A stretch of 64,000 nt of DNA from Physcia stellaris (lineage: Eukaryota > Ascomycota > Lecanoromycetes > Caliciales > Physciaceae), in assembly GCA_018902385.1 (NCBI GenBank), contig JABSSW010000032.1:124001-188000 (forward strand), given 5' to 3'. Within the stretch, counting starts at the first letter, position 1; each line of letters opens with the position of its first letter. Below are positions 33,745 through 44,914 of the stretch, in pieces. Under the pieces are notes generated by a model. The model searched no databases. It was given only the letters and a program-made list of their open reading frames with translations, and was not told the origin of the DNA. The translations under genes were made by a program, and so were the position numbers.

Positions 33745-35107
33745 ATGTGTGGGCGGTATGCCTTGGGCATTGTAAGTGACGAAGTAGCTTTTCTACATCT
33801 ATTCTAGCTAACGGGTCACAGCGTGCCTCTTTCGTCCGACACCAACTCCAAGAGCATGACATGCCAGTAGCAGATGCACCTGATGATGACGACGTCCGCC
33901 AGACTTACAACTTCGCACCTGGTAGCCACGGGCTAGTCTATAGGGCAGACGTCCCAGACCATGGAGCGGGCCGTAGACATCACGATGGGGAAGGCAATGG
34001 ACAAGGTGACCGTGACACTGGCTCACCAGGCTTGGAGGACCCAAAAGAAACCAGATACAAACTCCAGGCTATGAAGTGGGGTCTCGTACCATTCTGGACG
34101 AAGCGAAACCCTGACTACGGTTCCGTCATGAAGACGATCAATGCTCGTGATGATTCCCTGGCGAATAACGGCGGCATGTGGAACACTATGAAGCAAAAGA
34201 AGCGGTGCATAGTTGTGGCACAAGGCTTCTATGAATGGTTGAAGAAGAATGGTGGAAAGGAGAAAATTCCCCATTATACGAAGCGGAAAGATGGGCAGCT
34301 CATGTGTTTTGCTGGTCTCTGGGACTGCGTACAATACGAAGGTGACACATATATTCGCTATATCAGGCTTTTGTCTAATCTTTCAAAGGATCTGAAGAAA
34401 AACATTACACATACACAATCATCACAACTGACTCGAACAAGCAATTGTCCTTTTTACATGATCGAATGCCCGTCATCCTCGAAAATGGATCAGACCAGAT
34501 CCGTACATGGCTGGATCCTAACCGCTCGGAGTGGTCCAAGGATCTGCAGTCGTTACTCAAGCCATACATTGGTGAGTTGGACTGCTATCCTGTGGATCAG
34601 GCAGTTGGAAAGGTCGGAAACAACTCCCCTTCTTTTATTGTGCCTGTTGCAAGCACAGAGAACAAGAAAAATATCGCCAATTTCTTCGGCAATGCCAAGA
34701 AAGCTGCGAAAGGACCAGAGGAGAAGGAGACAATCAACCAGGAGGAGATTGAAGCAAAAGAAAAGGGCAATAAGGTTGAACAGGAAATTGACGAGAGCCG
34801 GGCAACAGTGGAACAGAGCAGTACCGAAGACAACGCTCCACTGCCGATCCCAACCTCGGCGACATCAGTACCTGGCTCGAAGCGAGGTCATGAGGAAGTC
34901 TCCACTCAAGACGACGGATCTCCCAAGCACAAGTCTTGTAGAATAGAGGAGGTCAAAGAGCCATCGATGATCGAACAGAAATCGACTGAAACGCCCAAAA
35001 GGGCCTCAGGCAGGAAGATTAGAAGCGCAACCAGTAACGGGACTAAAGGTAGTCCAGCCAAGGTAGGGGATGGCAGTCAGCGGATCACCAATTTTTTCAA
35101 CAAGTGA
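33745..35107 (+). CDS. SRAP-domain protein, HMCES/YedK family
   Basis: Exons 33745-33771, 33822-34341 and 34389-35107 give 421 aa. SRAP proteins crosslink covalently to abasic sites in single-stranded DNA through the Cys exposed after removal of Met1, shielding them at replication forks. The protein begins 'MCGRYA', giving the catalytic Cys2. The other active-site residues are Asn in 'YNFAPG', Glu in 'GFYEW' and His in 'HDRMPVIL'. 'MKWGLVPFW' and 'NARDD' are also family-typical. The C-terminal about 200 residues are disordered and hold two PIP-box-like segments, 'KNIANFF' and the extreme C-terminal 'SQRITNFFNK', suggesting PCNA binding. The 27-nt first exon encodes the catalytic start and is easily missed by gene finders. 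Confidence 0.93.
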
Positions 35108-36264
35108 AGGGACTTGCCGCGATAGTGCATGAATCATATGCGGACCGCGTGATAGGAGCGCAGGGCCGAAGCGGGTTTGTCGGGAAGTGACCGGACGGAA
35201 GTGAACGAGAGGATATGCTGAAGGATATTCGAAAGTATCCTGGTGCATACGAGAGTAGGATGCCTCATATGCAGAATTACGACAGGTGGGGATTCGGCAT
35301 TGGACCGAGTAGCGAGACGGATGACGATAGGCAGTCTACTGCGCTTAGAAGTATCTTTGGCGAAAGGAGGTATAGATGAGGGAAAGACGAAGTGATAGAG
35401 CGTTGCAGCATGATGTAGGATCCTAGAAATTTCTAGCTGCCGTCCTGCACTGTCGACAGAAGAATGAAATGGACGGATCTACGTTGAAATAAAACAATCC
35501 ATGATTGGAGACATGATTGATGTAGCGACACCAAGATTTAGATGTAGATCAACGAAGGCCAATAATTAAGCGCCGATGGGACAGTCAGCAGATGCACATG
35601 ATGTGCTGTTTATGCGGCCATCCATTAGAGGTCTTGAACGGCCCCTCGAGCGCTCCATTCATGCACATGCGATGCATCGCGGGGACCAGCGAACGTTATG
35701 AAAGACGTATCATGTCGAACAACTCACAAGAAGCTCCCCTGAGAGGATCATGCTGCGCTACTTCGCTCGCCATTTGAATGCAGGGGAGATCCGTCAACGT
35801 TGGTTCGTACCCACAAGTCACTCCAATCTCTGCCTATCAACCCAGTAATTATCCACGGTATACTTCTATGGCAAAGTCCACAACCTACCTTGTTGATCCT
35901 GCGTCGTTACTTCCATACGTCGGACAAGGAACGTCGAGTTCGGTCGTGGAAAACGTAACCCTTTCAGGTTACCAGCCCAGTTGCTGTGCAAAAGCCACAT
36001 CCTTGTCCTTGCCCTTGCCGGCCGAGAACTAGAGGTTCCCTAGAGGCTTGGATTGGTTGAACTTTTCTGATTTATGTGCAATGATGAATGATTGCGAGGA
36101 GGAAGACACTTGAAAATGCAAGGTCAGATCGATCTACCACCGCTGGCAAGATAGTACGCTGAGGCTTTGTCAAGAAAGCATGCCCGTTGGCGGCTGGGCT
36201 GAAGGGTAGGACATGTAAATTCAAAACACATTCTCCGTTATTTTTCTTCGATTGTAATAACATT
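35108..36264. other. Intergenic, no supported gene
   Basis: This is the 3' flank of the SRAP gene and promoter side of the fusion gene. Short frames at 35592-35777 and 35778-36032 lack motifs and homology cues. I see no repeat or RNA gene. Confidence 0.45.
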
Positions 36265-39154
36265 ATGTTCGCCGCTCCGGGCTCATTGTCAGGCGTGAAG
36301 GTGCCGAGTTTCGAAACCAGAAAGGCTTTGATTATCATCAATCTCCAGAATGACTCACTCTACAAGCAAGATGAAGTCTACATCTGCAAAAATCATGATT
36401 TCGTCGGACGTCTCAAGACCTTGATCCCATACTTTCGCAGGATTGGGGACATCATCTGGGTACACACCGAGATGAGCCGAGCCTCCAAAGAGCCCTCGCC
36501 AGACGCGGCACGGACCGAAGAGCAGATGAATGAAAATGACCGCAAGAGTCGCCGGAAACAACAATTACAGGACGACCAGCTTGAAGACGACACCAGTAAA
36601 GTGCAAACCAGGAAGAAAATGGAACCAAGTGCGAAAAAAAAGTCACCACCCGCCAACTCGCCCGAAGGAGGATCACCGACACAAGATTATACCACCTACC
36701 ATCCATCAAGTCGGACTAAGGATATGATGCAACGCGCCTCAGCCCAAGCTCGAGCCGATCAGCGATCAGCAAATATGGATGTTTTCAATGACAAAGGTAA
36801 CGTGTGGGAGGAGAAGCTTGTCAAGCCGAGGAAAGGCCAGCAAAAGAAATTCTATGTTGGAGGGACTCATGGGGCCGAGACTTTGGATGAATTGAAGCCG
36901 ATTGTGGATGAAGAGAGTGACAGACTGATCGTAAAGCAACACTACTCCGCCTTCGATCAAACCTCACTATTGATGGCCTTACGAATGAGTCTTGTAACAC
37001 AGCTCTACATATGCGGGAGTTTGACGAATGTCGGGGTTTATTCTACGGCCGCCGATGCCGTTCAGCATGGATTTGAAGTCATCTTAGTGGAAGACTGTCT
37101 GGGCTACCGAAGCGAAGAGAAACACGAAGAAGCTATGAGACAGATGGCGGACATCATGGGTGCAAATGGAGTCGACAGTGAAGAGCTAATTGATGAATCT
37201 GGTGGTAGAGAACCACCAGATGCTGAAGAGCCAATGTTTAGCGGGCCAGGACTCGATGGGATCAGTCTTGGAGATCTATCGATACTTCCTGGTCAGACAA
37301 AGGTTCAATTGCCAGCAGATCTCGACACAAAAAGTAGTCAAACTGATGATACTCAATCCAGATCTCAAGGAAAGGCAAAGCGACCGGCAGGGTTCGATGC
37401 TAACGGGAAACGGCCTCCTCAACAACCAAATGAAGATCATTCGCCGTTGAAACATCCAGTCAAGCTTGGGATATCCGATGCTGCACGGAAAAGCCTAGAT
37501 AAGATGGCTGGAGGACAATCTCCATCGCCAAGTCCAGGTATATCATCGATCAAAAGCCGAGACTCAACACGGGCTTCGCGCCCTCTTACTTTGGGGCCGA
37601 AAGACGCAATCGGTACTGGAGATTCGCGGATTGTTCATCAGGTGCTTAGCTCGCCATTAAGCGAGGATGCTTTCGAGCTGTTGAAGGATGAGGTTGATTG
37701 GCAAACCATGCACCATCGCGGTGGAGCGGTTCCCAGACTAGTCGCAGTTCAGGGTGAGATAAGAGAGGATGGTGGAGTGCCTGTCTATCGTCATCCTGCA
37801 GACGAATCGCCGCCACTGCTCGAATTTTCCCCTACAGTAGAAGCAATCCGCGAGGAAGTTGAAAAGGTGGTTGGGCAAACATTGAATCATGCGTTGATAC
37901 AGCTTTATCGTGGTGGCGACGACAATATATCGGAACACTCGGATAAAGTACGCTTCTACGAATGCACGTCTAGATCTCGGCTGACTCTGACAGACTCTCG
38001 ACGTTGTTCGAGGCTCGAGCATCGTTAATTTGAGCCTTGGGGCCCAGCGAGTCATGACTCTTCGTACAAAGGCATCTAGACGGCCAAATGGGACCGAAAG
38101 CCCTTTACCAAAAAGACAAATGCAGCGAATTCCAATGCCTCACAATTCAGCTTTTATCCTTGGTCCAGAGTCGAATGCTCACTGGCTGCATGGCGTACGC
38201 GCAGACAAGAGACCCATCCAGCAGAAGACTGAAGAGGAAAAGTCATTTGGGGGTGAGCGAATCTCCATCACGTTTAGGCACATCGGAACTTTTATGGAGG
38301 AAAATAAGCGCAAGATCTGGGGTCAAGGAGCTCGAGGTAAGACGAAAGCTAAAGCAGGCACTATCCCACGCAATGATACCACTGAAATGGAGGCTATGGT
38401 CCAAGCGTTTGGGAAAGAGAATCATCAATCTGATTTTGATTGGGACGCCGAGTATGGAAAAGGCTTTGATGTCATTAACCTGATTAACGACAAAGCTAAA
38501 GTAAGCCTTTGCAAAGATTCCGTGGCCAACCTACGAGTCCAATTATCGCTATCTGAGAAGGCTATCCCATACACACTGATCCAACAAAGTCGTCCACGGT
38601 CACCCGAAACAAGAGGTGGTAAGACTCGCTATCAACCTTGGACGCACGGATTATCAAACACCCAAAACGTCATCTTCGAAGATGCCAATGAAGAAGCCGC
38701 AATAACGGAAGGCGACATTGCTATTCTATTTTACCTCGAAAACATCTATCCCTTTCCGGCGCCTGAAAGCGCATCATCTGGGCAAACCCACAACATGTCA
38801 TCTCGAACCTACACACGGACAACGCGAGCCAACGAACTGCTATACTTATGGCGCCAGCTGAAATCAATACCGCAGCCTGGCGGCATGAGGCCCACAACGC
38901 CAACATCGACACCCCTCGCCGAACTTCAGACGGACATGAAGATGTGGGAGACATACGCCACGCAAGCGGACTTTATCGCTGGGGAATACTGGACCATCAT
39001 CGATTGTGCCTTCTGGCCCGTTCTGCATGAAATCGCCAAGGGGTGGGAGTGCTTTACTGAGAAGAGGTACCCGCGACTAGTTGCCTACCATGAACGAGTT
39101 CTGGGGAGAGAGTCTCTCAAGACGTTGCTGTCGCAAACCAAGGCGTCGACATAG
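36265..39154 (+). CDS. Three-domain fusion: isochorismatase-like, AlkB-like 2OG oxygenase, GST-like
   Basis: Exons 36265-37947 and 37994-39154 join in phase to 947 aa. Domain 1 (about 15-300) has an isochorismatase/cysteine-hydrolase fold ('RKALIIINLQND', 'LYICGSLTNVGVYSTAADA', 'VEDCLGYRS'). The catalytic Asp is replaced by Asn26 and the catalytic Cys by Gly257, so it is probably a pseudoenzyme. Domain 2 (about 455-665) is AlkB-like: 'YRGGDDNISEHSDK' gives His558 and Asp560, His624 or His627 is the distal ligand, and Arg650/Arg656 in 'RISITFR' fit the 2-oxoglutarate pocket. AlkB relatives demethylate nucleic acids or proteins. Domain 3 (about 715-945) is GST-like, with a thioredoxin-like 'VANLRVQLSLSEKAIPYTL' start and a helical C-terminal half. 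The linker (about 300-455) is disordered. The substrate is unknown. I chose the ATG at 36265; the in-frame upstream codons have no ATG. Confidence 0.88.
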
Positions 39155-40944
39155 CTTAGACGAGCTGAGACACTACTGTTCGTGGAACACCGTTTTCTTA
39201 TCAGCTCGCAGTATTAACAGAGTACTTTACGAAGAGGGACGACGGCACCTTTCGAAGGCGTTCTGAATAGACACCTTATTAAAAGGATTATTCATGCACA
39301 TAGGTAGTAAGGCACATTGGTATAAAACGCATCGATTCCACTGCTTTCCAACAGTTGTATGATAGCCCAGGCGCTTCATCGTTACATGCGTACACGTGTA
39401 CATAAATTCCAGAACTGACAAGCACGAGCTAAGACGGCGGTACAGCACTGCAAGCGAAGGAAACCTCATCCCAGAAAGATAGGGACTTTGTGCCAAACCT
39501 CCATCCCTTTTCCCTGGAATTCACACCTCCGAAGTGCATCCTCTCGCGCGGCACTTTTTTCCTCTCTACTCACCCCTTCCCCTGGGTGCTAGTCTTCGTC
39601 TTTACTTATCCCTCCTTTACAATCCTCTCCCTACACGGCCTCACATCCTGCACATCTGCTCCGCGCTTCCTGAGTTGCCCCTTCTCCTACACCTTCTCTC
39701 TTTCTTTTTCTTTCTATTCTGTTCCTCCAGCTCAGCGATCATCTCGTCTCCTCCGTAACCCAATTCCGCGTCATGGCTGTCTGTCCCTCTATCACGTTCC
39801 TCATTCATGGTTTCCCATTCATATTTTCTCTTTTCTGCTTTGCACATTCTCCTTTTCCATCTATCTATCAACAAATTCATTATTCCCGTCCCCCATCCCT
39901 ATTCCCGGCCGGGACTTACGATTCGGGGTCCGCTATTGTATTTATTCTATTGTTTGTCTTTCTCTTCTATTTCAATTCTCGGGGGGTTCAGGTCGCTGAA
40001 GCGGGCGATGAGGGTTCATGCGGGAGAGTGTTCAGCTGATGGGATTCGCGGGAATGGAGTGAGGATAGTGAGAATAAGGGATGGGATGGAATGGAGAGGA
40101 TGCGAATGGAAGGGGAAGAGAAAAGAAAAGAAAAGAAAAGAAAAGAGAAAGAACGAAGTCGGGAGTAACATTCCCATCGAGATAATTCCTGGGGCTTGGG
40201 GCTTCGAATTGCCCCAGACCTTAGGATTTTTTCTTCTTCGCTTTTTCGCTTTAGATGGAAATAGAGAGGTAAGCAGAGTAGAGGAGAGTAGAGCCTGGAT
40301 GGATATAGAAGCAGATACTGCCAACATCTAGCAAGTAGTGAATATCCCCCTCCCCCACCACCCCTTATTAATCCAAACATCAACCCGCGATAATTAAAGA
40401 GCAGATTCACCTCCAAAACTCGCCCAATCTTCCTCCTTCGACTTTACATTTTTTGCATTGGGGATACGGAGGCTCTGAATGTCAATGGGAGTCTAGGATC
40501 TGGAATATGGGGATTACTTCGTGAATGGACTGGACTGATGCAAAAGGAAGGGAAGGGTTGATGAAGAGGGAAGGGAGGGGAGGGAGTAGTAAGTGAAGCA
40601 GAAGCAGTAAAATTTTCCCGGAAGAGCGAAACCCCGGCATGAACATGTGGGGATCCCGGAGACATGCTATCTACATGATATTGCGTCCCCTTGTGCAGGC
40701 AGTAATGGGGTGAGCGTACTTTGAGACTGGATCTGGCTGCATATTGAGGGCTCTCTCGCGGCTTTTTTAAATTCCTGCTACCGAATAGACGGAAGTATAC
40801 TCGTAGATATCTGCGGCCGTTTCAGGAGGAGCTTCCAGCGAGCTTCCGATTGTTGGTACATGATGTTGTTACATGGCGTCCTCCTCCTAGCTAGCGCATA
40901 TGCTCAAATTTTTCGTGTGTAGCGTAATAAGGTCTGAAAATGGA
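39155..40944. other. Intergenic with a long pyrimidine-rich tract
   Basis: From about 39480 to 39990 the + strand is strongly C+T-rich and gives long but low-complexity frames with no domain character. A purine-rich block follows (about 40060-40160). These look like promoter or UTR composition rather than genes. No supported coding sequence is present. Confidence 0.5.
40119..40150 (+). repeat. AAAAG microsatellite
   Basis: Five to six direct copies of a 5-bp GAAAA-type unit in a purine-rich stretch. It is a simple sequence repeat and likely length-polymorphic. Confidence 0.8.
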
Positions 40945-42005
40945 TCACAGCTTCTCGAAGGTGGGTTTCCGTTTCTTCATGCCCGCTTGCATCGCCTCCG
41001 GGACATCGTTCGTTTGAACCATAGCGCTGTTCCAGACAGCTGTGTAGCGGAGGCCTGGAAGCTCGTTTGTCAGCTTCAGATTCCCCGATACCGTTGGGAG
41101 CGAGTAGATGAAGAAGGTGATAGAAAGAGAAGGGGGAAGAACTACCATCCTCAACACTTCGATCCCGACTCCAATCCAATATCTCCTTCGTCCCCTGCAC
41201 CGCAACGGGACTCTTCCCCGCCACCGTCTCCGCCCACCGCAACGCCTCCTTCATCATCTCCTCTTTCCCGCTATCCCCCGCCTTCCCCATTTCCCCACCC
41301 CTCCCCACCCAACTACACAGCCCGACCTCCCCCGCCTCCTTACCTCGAAACTCCCTCCCCGTCAGACAAACATCCCGCACCCAGCTCTGTTGCCCCACCA
41401 CCTTCCCCAACCGCGTCAACGTCCCCACATCGGCCGCGATCCCGATATCCACTTCCTTGACCGAGAATTTGGTGCCGGGTGTACAGATCCTCACATCCGC
41501 ACAGGTGACGATATCGACGCCTAAGCCGTAGCAGTAGCCGTGGATGGCTGCTATGACCGGTTTGGAGCAGGTCGCGATGCTGGAGATGCAGGATTGGAAG
41601 GTGAGGATGTGGGATCTGAGGGTGGAGGCGCGGCGGGCGGGGTCGAGGGTGGGTGGGAAGAAGTTTGGGGAGAGGAGGTTGGTGTTGGTGGATGAGGAGG
41701 GGTTGAGGGCGGGGGAGGTGTCGAGACCGGTTGTGAAGGCGCGGGGGCAGGTGGAGGAGAGGATTATGGTGCGGGTTGTGGGTGAGCTGGAAAGGTGGGT
41801 GAAGATGGCTGAGAGCTCGTGCCACATGCTGTGAGTTGGGATGTTTAGCTTGAGGAGTGGGAAGGGAGGATGTGGAGAAGGGGGCGTACGATTCGAGAAA
41901 GGCGTTCATTTTCTGCGGTCGATTGATCTCGACGAGAGCGACGTAGGGGAGAGGATAGGAGAGCTTGAAAGACTCGTAACTTGGCGTTTCTGTGGTGTCT
42001 GCCAT
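40945..42005 (-). CDS. Enoyl-CoA hydratase/isomerase family, dienoyl-CoA isomerase-like
   Basis: Exons 42005-41890, 41828-41146 and 41054-40945 join to 302 aa of the crotonase fold. 'FTTGLDTS' and 'KPVIAAIHGYCYGLGVDIV' form the oxyanion-hole regions, and 'CADVRICTPGTKFSVKEVDIG' followed by 'AADVGTLTRLGKVVG' carries acidic residues at positions typical of delta(3,5)-delta(2,4)-dienoyl-CoA isomerase. That enzyme moves double bonds so that unsaturated fatty acids can enter beta-oxidation. The protein ends 'FEKL', which is only a weak relative of a peroxisomal PTS1 (SKL), so peroxisomal location is uncertain. I see no N-terminal presequence. A 60-aa region in the middle is Ser/Thr/Pro-rich. Confidence 0.88.
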
Positions 42006-42657
42006 TGTGGGCTAGTCACTCTCGTATTGAAGATTTGAGTTGTTGGCAGGTGAGATATGGGTCTTACTTCCCAATAAACAGGAGATTGTTTCTCGACAAC
42101 ATGAAGCTTTCTGTCGTGACAGTAGATTGAAGGAGAAGAAACACTTCACTTCTCGGATGATCCTTATCGTTGGACCTCGGCATCTCATAACCCTAGCTCC
42201 CTAAGCAAGCGACGGCGACTCTCCCAAGGGTGGGTGTCTTCCGCATCAATGACGAGGTAGATAATGATAGTTGTGACTGGCCATAAAAGAAAAGAAAATG
42301 AGAGATAGCTCACTGGGTGGCATTATATTCGATGCTCTACTGAGGCAATGCTTGAATACTGGTATCGGAGTGCCGAAAATAATAGTACCTAAGTACTCCG
42401 TATCATCTGATCGTCTTCAATATCTATCGTGCATGGTGCTAGAAGTGAGACAGATAGCAGTATGAAAAAGAAACCTTGGGCGACCGCACTTCCGCCTCAC
42501 ATCTGACCACTTGCAAGCAACTCCCAAAGCCTTCAACATTGAAACCCGTAGACTGCAATTGCGAACCGTCTTCATTGACTCCAATCTGTATGCATATGTA
42601 CAGCATCCCTCTCCCCTCACCCAGGGCATCAGTTCATCCTTGCACCTAGAACGAGCG
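42006..42657. other. Intergenic, no supported gene
   Basis: This is the promoter side of the isomerase gene and 3' flank of COX7A. It contains only short frames, and no repeat was noticed. Confidence 0.45.
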
Positions 42658-43351
42658 CTATACAGTCGTTGAATCCGCCTCCCTCTTCTCCTCTAATTTG
42701 GCGTAGAACAGATCGCGTCGTCGAACTGCTGGTACATGATATCCTGTCGCACTCATCAGCATCTGCGCACAGATGCTCAAATCTGCATTCTTCGGAAACA
42801 TTCGCGGTATCGTGGAGCTTTGGGGGATTATAGGAATTCTTTGCGGGCAGCTGAGCGACAACGACAAGCGCGGAGAGAAGCTCATGCGATAAATTCCATA
42901 GGACAGACAGGAGATAGCTGTGATATACATACCATCTGCGAAAACCATTAGCACAGCGCCATATTCTCACGGTTAAGGCAATGGGTGTAGAGAGAGAAGA
43001 TGGAATTACTAACACCAATAGAAATATCCAGACGCTGTGCCCAGACCTAAGTGTACCTAATTAGCCAGAGTTCTCCCTCTTATAAGCACTTCCAGGAACA
43101 AGATCGGCTGTCTATACTGCTTCCCTCGCAGCCTCAGTAGTTGAAGTTGTAGATTTCTTCTTGATTTTGCTGCCGTCTTTGTCCAGGGAGGAATGGTTGC
43201 TAGTTTACCGAATGCGACGCTCAGGTCCAGCACCAATCCACGACGCATCATCTACACACGGGTCAGCCTTCCACTCCTCTCTATCAATCGCAGATACTGA
43301 AGGGATGAGGCAGTGGAGGAGGGGAAAGCTTACACCGACAATTGGCTTCAT
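42658..43351 (-). CDS. Cytochrome c oxidase subunit 7a (yeast Cox9 type), five exons including a 3-nt microexon
   Basis: Predicted exons are 43351-43334, 43251-43209, 43046-43014, 42935-42933 and 42743-42658; together they give a 60-aa protein, and yeast Cox9 has 59. This is a single-span subunit of complex IV in the inner mitochondrial membrane. The product starts 'MKPIVGMMRRGLVLDLSV', has the helix 'GLGTASGYFYW', then the conserved 'WYGYH' and 'VPAVRRRDLFYAKLEEK'. The Tyr and Gly codons of 'WYGYH' are completed only if the 3-nt exon ATG (acceptor TTTTCGCAG, donor GTATGT) is included; skipping it gives an immediate stop codon. All other introns have standard ends. The gene shares a 391-bp divergent promoter with MIM2. 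Confidence 0.88.
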
Positions 43352-43742
43352 CCTCGCAAGTAATGGTCAAACCGTGTAGGTGATTGGTCGTAGCAGTAGC
43401 GATGTAGGTCGATTGGGAGGATCGATATGGATGTTTAGCCGTGGAATGATTCGTTGGATGTTCCCTTTGGTTCGTGATGGTTGTGAGCTATTCGAGCTTT
43501 GAGCGGCATCACGGGCCGATGTTTTCCCGAGCCTTCCATCTCCTCAACACGAGTATCGAGCTTGCCGACAGTACACGAAGAAGAACTCATACCTCAACAA
43601 CACCACCAAGTATCCAACCAAAAACCCTCACACCCATCTTCAAACCATTCCAACAATGTCCTCCCTCCAATAATTTCTCCCCCCACCATATCCTTCAACG
43701 ACCCACCCCTCACCCTCCCTCCCTCAACCCCAACCATCAACA
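43352..43742. promoter_or_regulatory. Divergent promoter region of COX7A and MIM2
   Basis: The two nuclear genes for mitochondrial proteins are transcribed away from each other with 391 bp between start codons. The right part is C-rich and presumably the MIM2 leader. I cannot identify a specific factor site. Confidence 0.45.
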
Positions 43743-44274
43743 ATGTCCTCCCCCTCCCCCAACTCCCCTAAATCCCCCTCATCCCACTCCCCAACCCCCT
43801 CCTCCCCAATCGACTCCCTCCCGGACTCCGCCTCCAGCGACACCATCTCCTCCCCCCCCTCAGAAGCAGACACAGACTCGGACGCGGAGCGGGAATGGAA
43901 GGAGTCGCTGCAGCAGCTGGAGCTGCTGTTGACGATGGTGCTGGTGCCGTACGCGGGCAAGTATTTTGGGAGGAAGTGTGCTTATTGGGGTGGGTTTTGC
44001 TTTTTTCTTTTTTCTTTTGGAGTTTTTTAGGAGAGGGAGGGGGGAAGGGGGATGGGATAGTGGGGATGGGGTTTATTGTTGAGAAGGCGGAGGGCTGAGG
44101 AGGGAAGGGAGAGGGGTGTCAATGCACAAAGGACGATAAAGGAGCAATGGACTAACAGATGCGCGTCTAGGTTGGGCAAAATACATGCAATGGAAATACC
44201 CGGTCGAAATCGTGGTCACAAGTCCGGGCTCCTTCAAAGCAGCAGGAGCTGTTGAGGCGGCAGCGACGTTGTAG
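43743..44274 (+). CDS. MIM2: Mitochondrial import protein 2 (Mim2-like)
   Basis: Exons 43743-43989 and 44171-44274 give 116 aa. Mim2 works with Mim1 in the outer mitochondrial membrane to insert alpha-helical outer-membrane proteins. The first half is Ser/Pro/Asp-rich and disordered. The second half has the family core: 'WKESLQQLELLLTMVLVPY' (acidic helix running into the membrane segment), 'GKYFGRKCAYWGWAKYM' spanning the intron, and 'WKYPVEIVV'. The tail is Ala/Gly-rich. The intron is a normal GT..AG (acceptor CTAG) in phase 1 and rebuilds 'YWGWAKY'. The name rests on this core; the family is small and poorly conserved outside it. Confidence 0.78.
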
Positions 44275-44914
44275 ATTGGACCAGCGACACCGATGGATAC
44301 ATATTGAGGATGAGTGAGCGAGCGAGCGAGCATTAGGAGACTTCCCGAGAGTATTGCGGGCTTTATTGGAGAAAAAGGAGGCATGCTGCGCCTCCAAGGA
44401 TAACGTTATGTACAAATGGGAATCAGAAACCAGCATGTCAGGAAACGACGATTAGCGTACGCAGAACCTCCACTCCAGAACACGCAGGCATCAATCTTAT
44501 GCCCGTTCCACGCGCCAAACACCTATATCCTTCATTGTCGTCGTCAGGCAGTCCCTGACCCAACCGAGCAACCGTTCCAAGTCCCCATGCGCTACTCGAG
44601 CGCTATAACCCCGATGATATGAGATACTCAAAGACCTTCTTTTCAAGATTAAAGACAGGGTAGCATATATACAATGAACAAAAAAGCACAGAGGTGGAAT
44701 GGAAAAAAGGAGGTTGATGATGGTATATGGAAACAAGAAGATGGGATATACGCCACAATCCGGTGAAAAACAGCAACACGCCTTTCCGAGACTTGGAAGC
44801 ACGGATCCACACAAACGGGCCTGGTATATCCCTCGGATTTCTGCAAGCAGGCTCCCATAAAAATCGAGGCACGGTTCGATCATGGGGAAGCTCTGGCATT
44901 GCATCCAGGATTGG
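44275..44914. other. Intergenic between convergent genes
   Basis: It contains the 3' ends of MIM2 and of the Cys-motif gene. Minus-strand frames at 44497-44899 are hydrophobic by composition but lie after the stop codon of the neighbouring gene; I do not call them. Confidence 0.45.

Noticed and set aside
39490-40020. Long hydrophobic open frames in a C/T-rich tract
   Set aside because: They are low-complexity translations of a pyrimidine-rich sequence in several overlapping frames, with no domain character.
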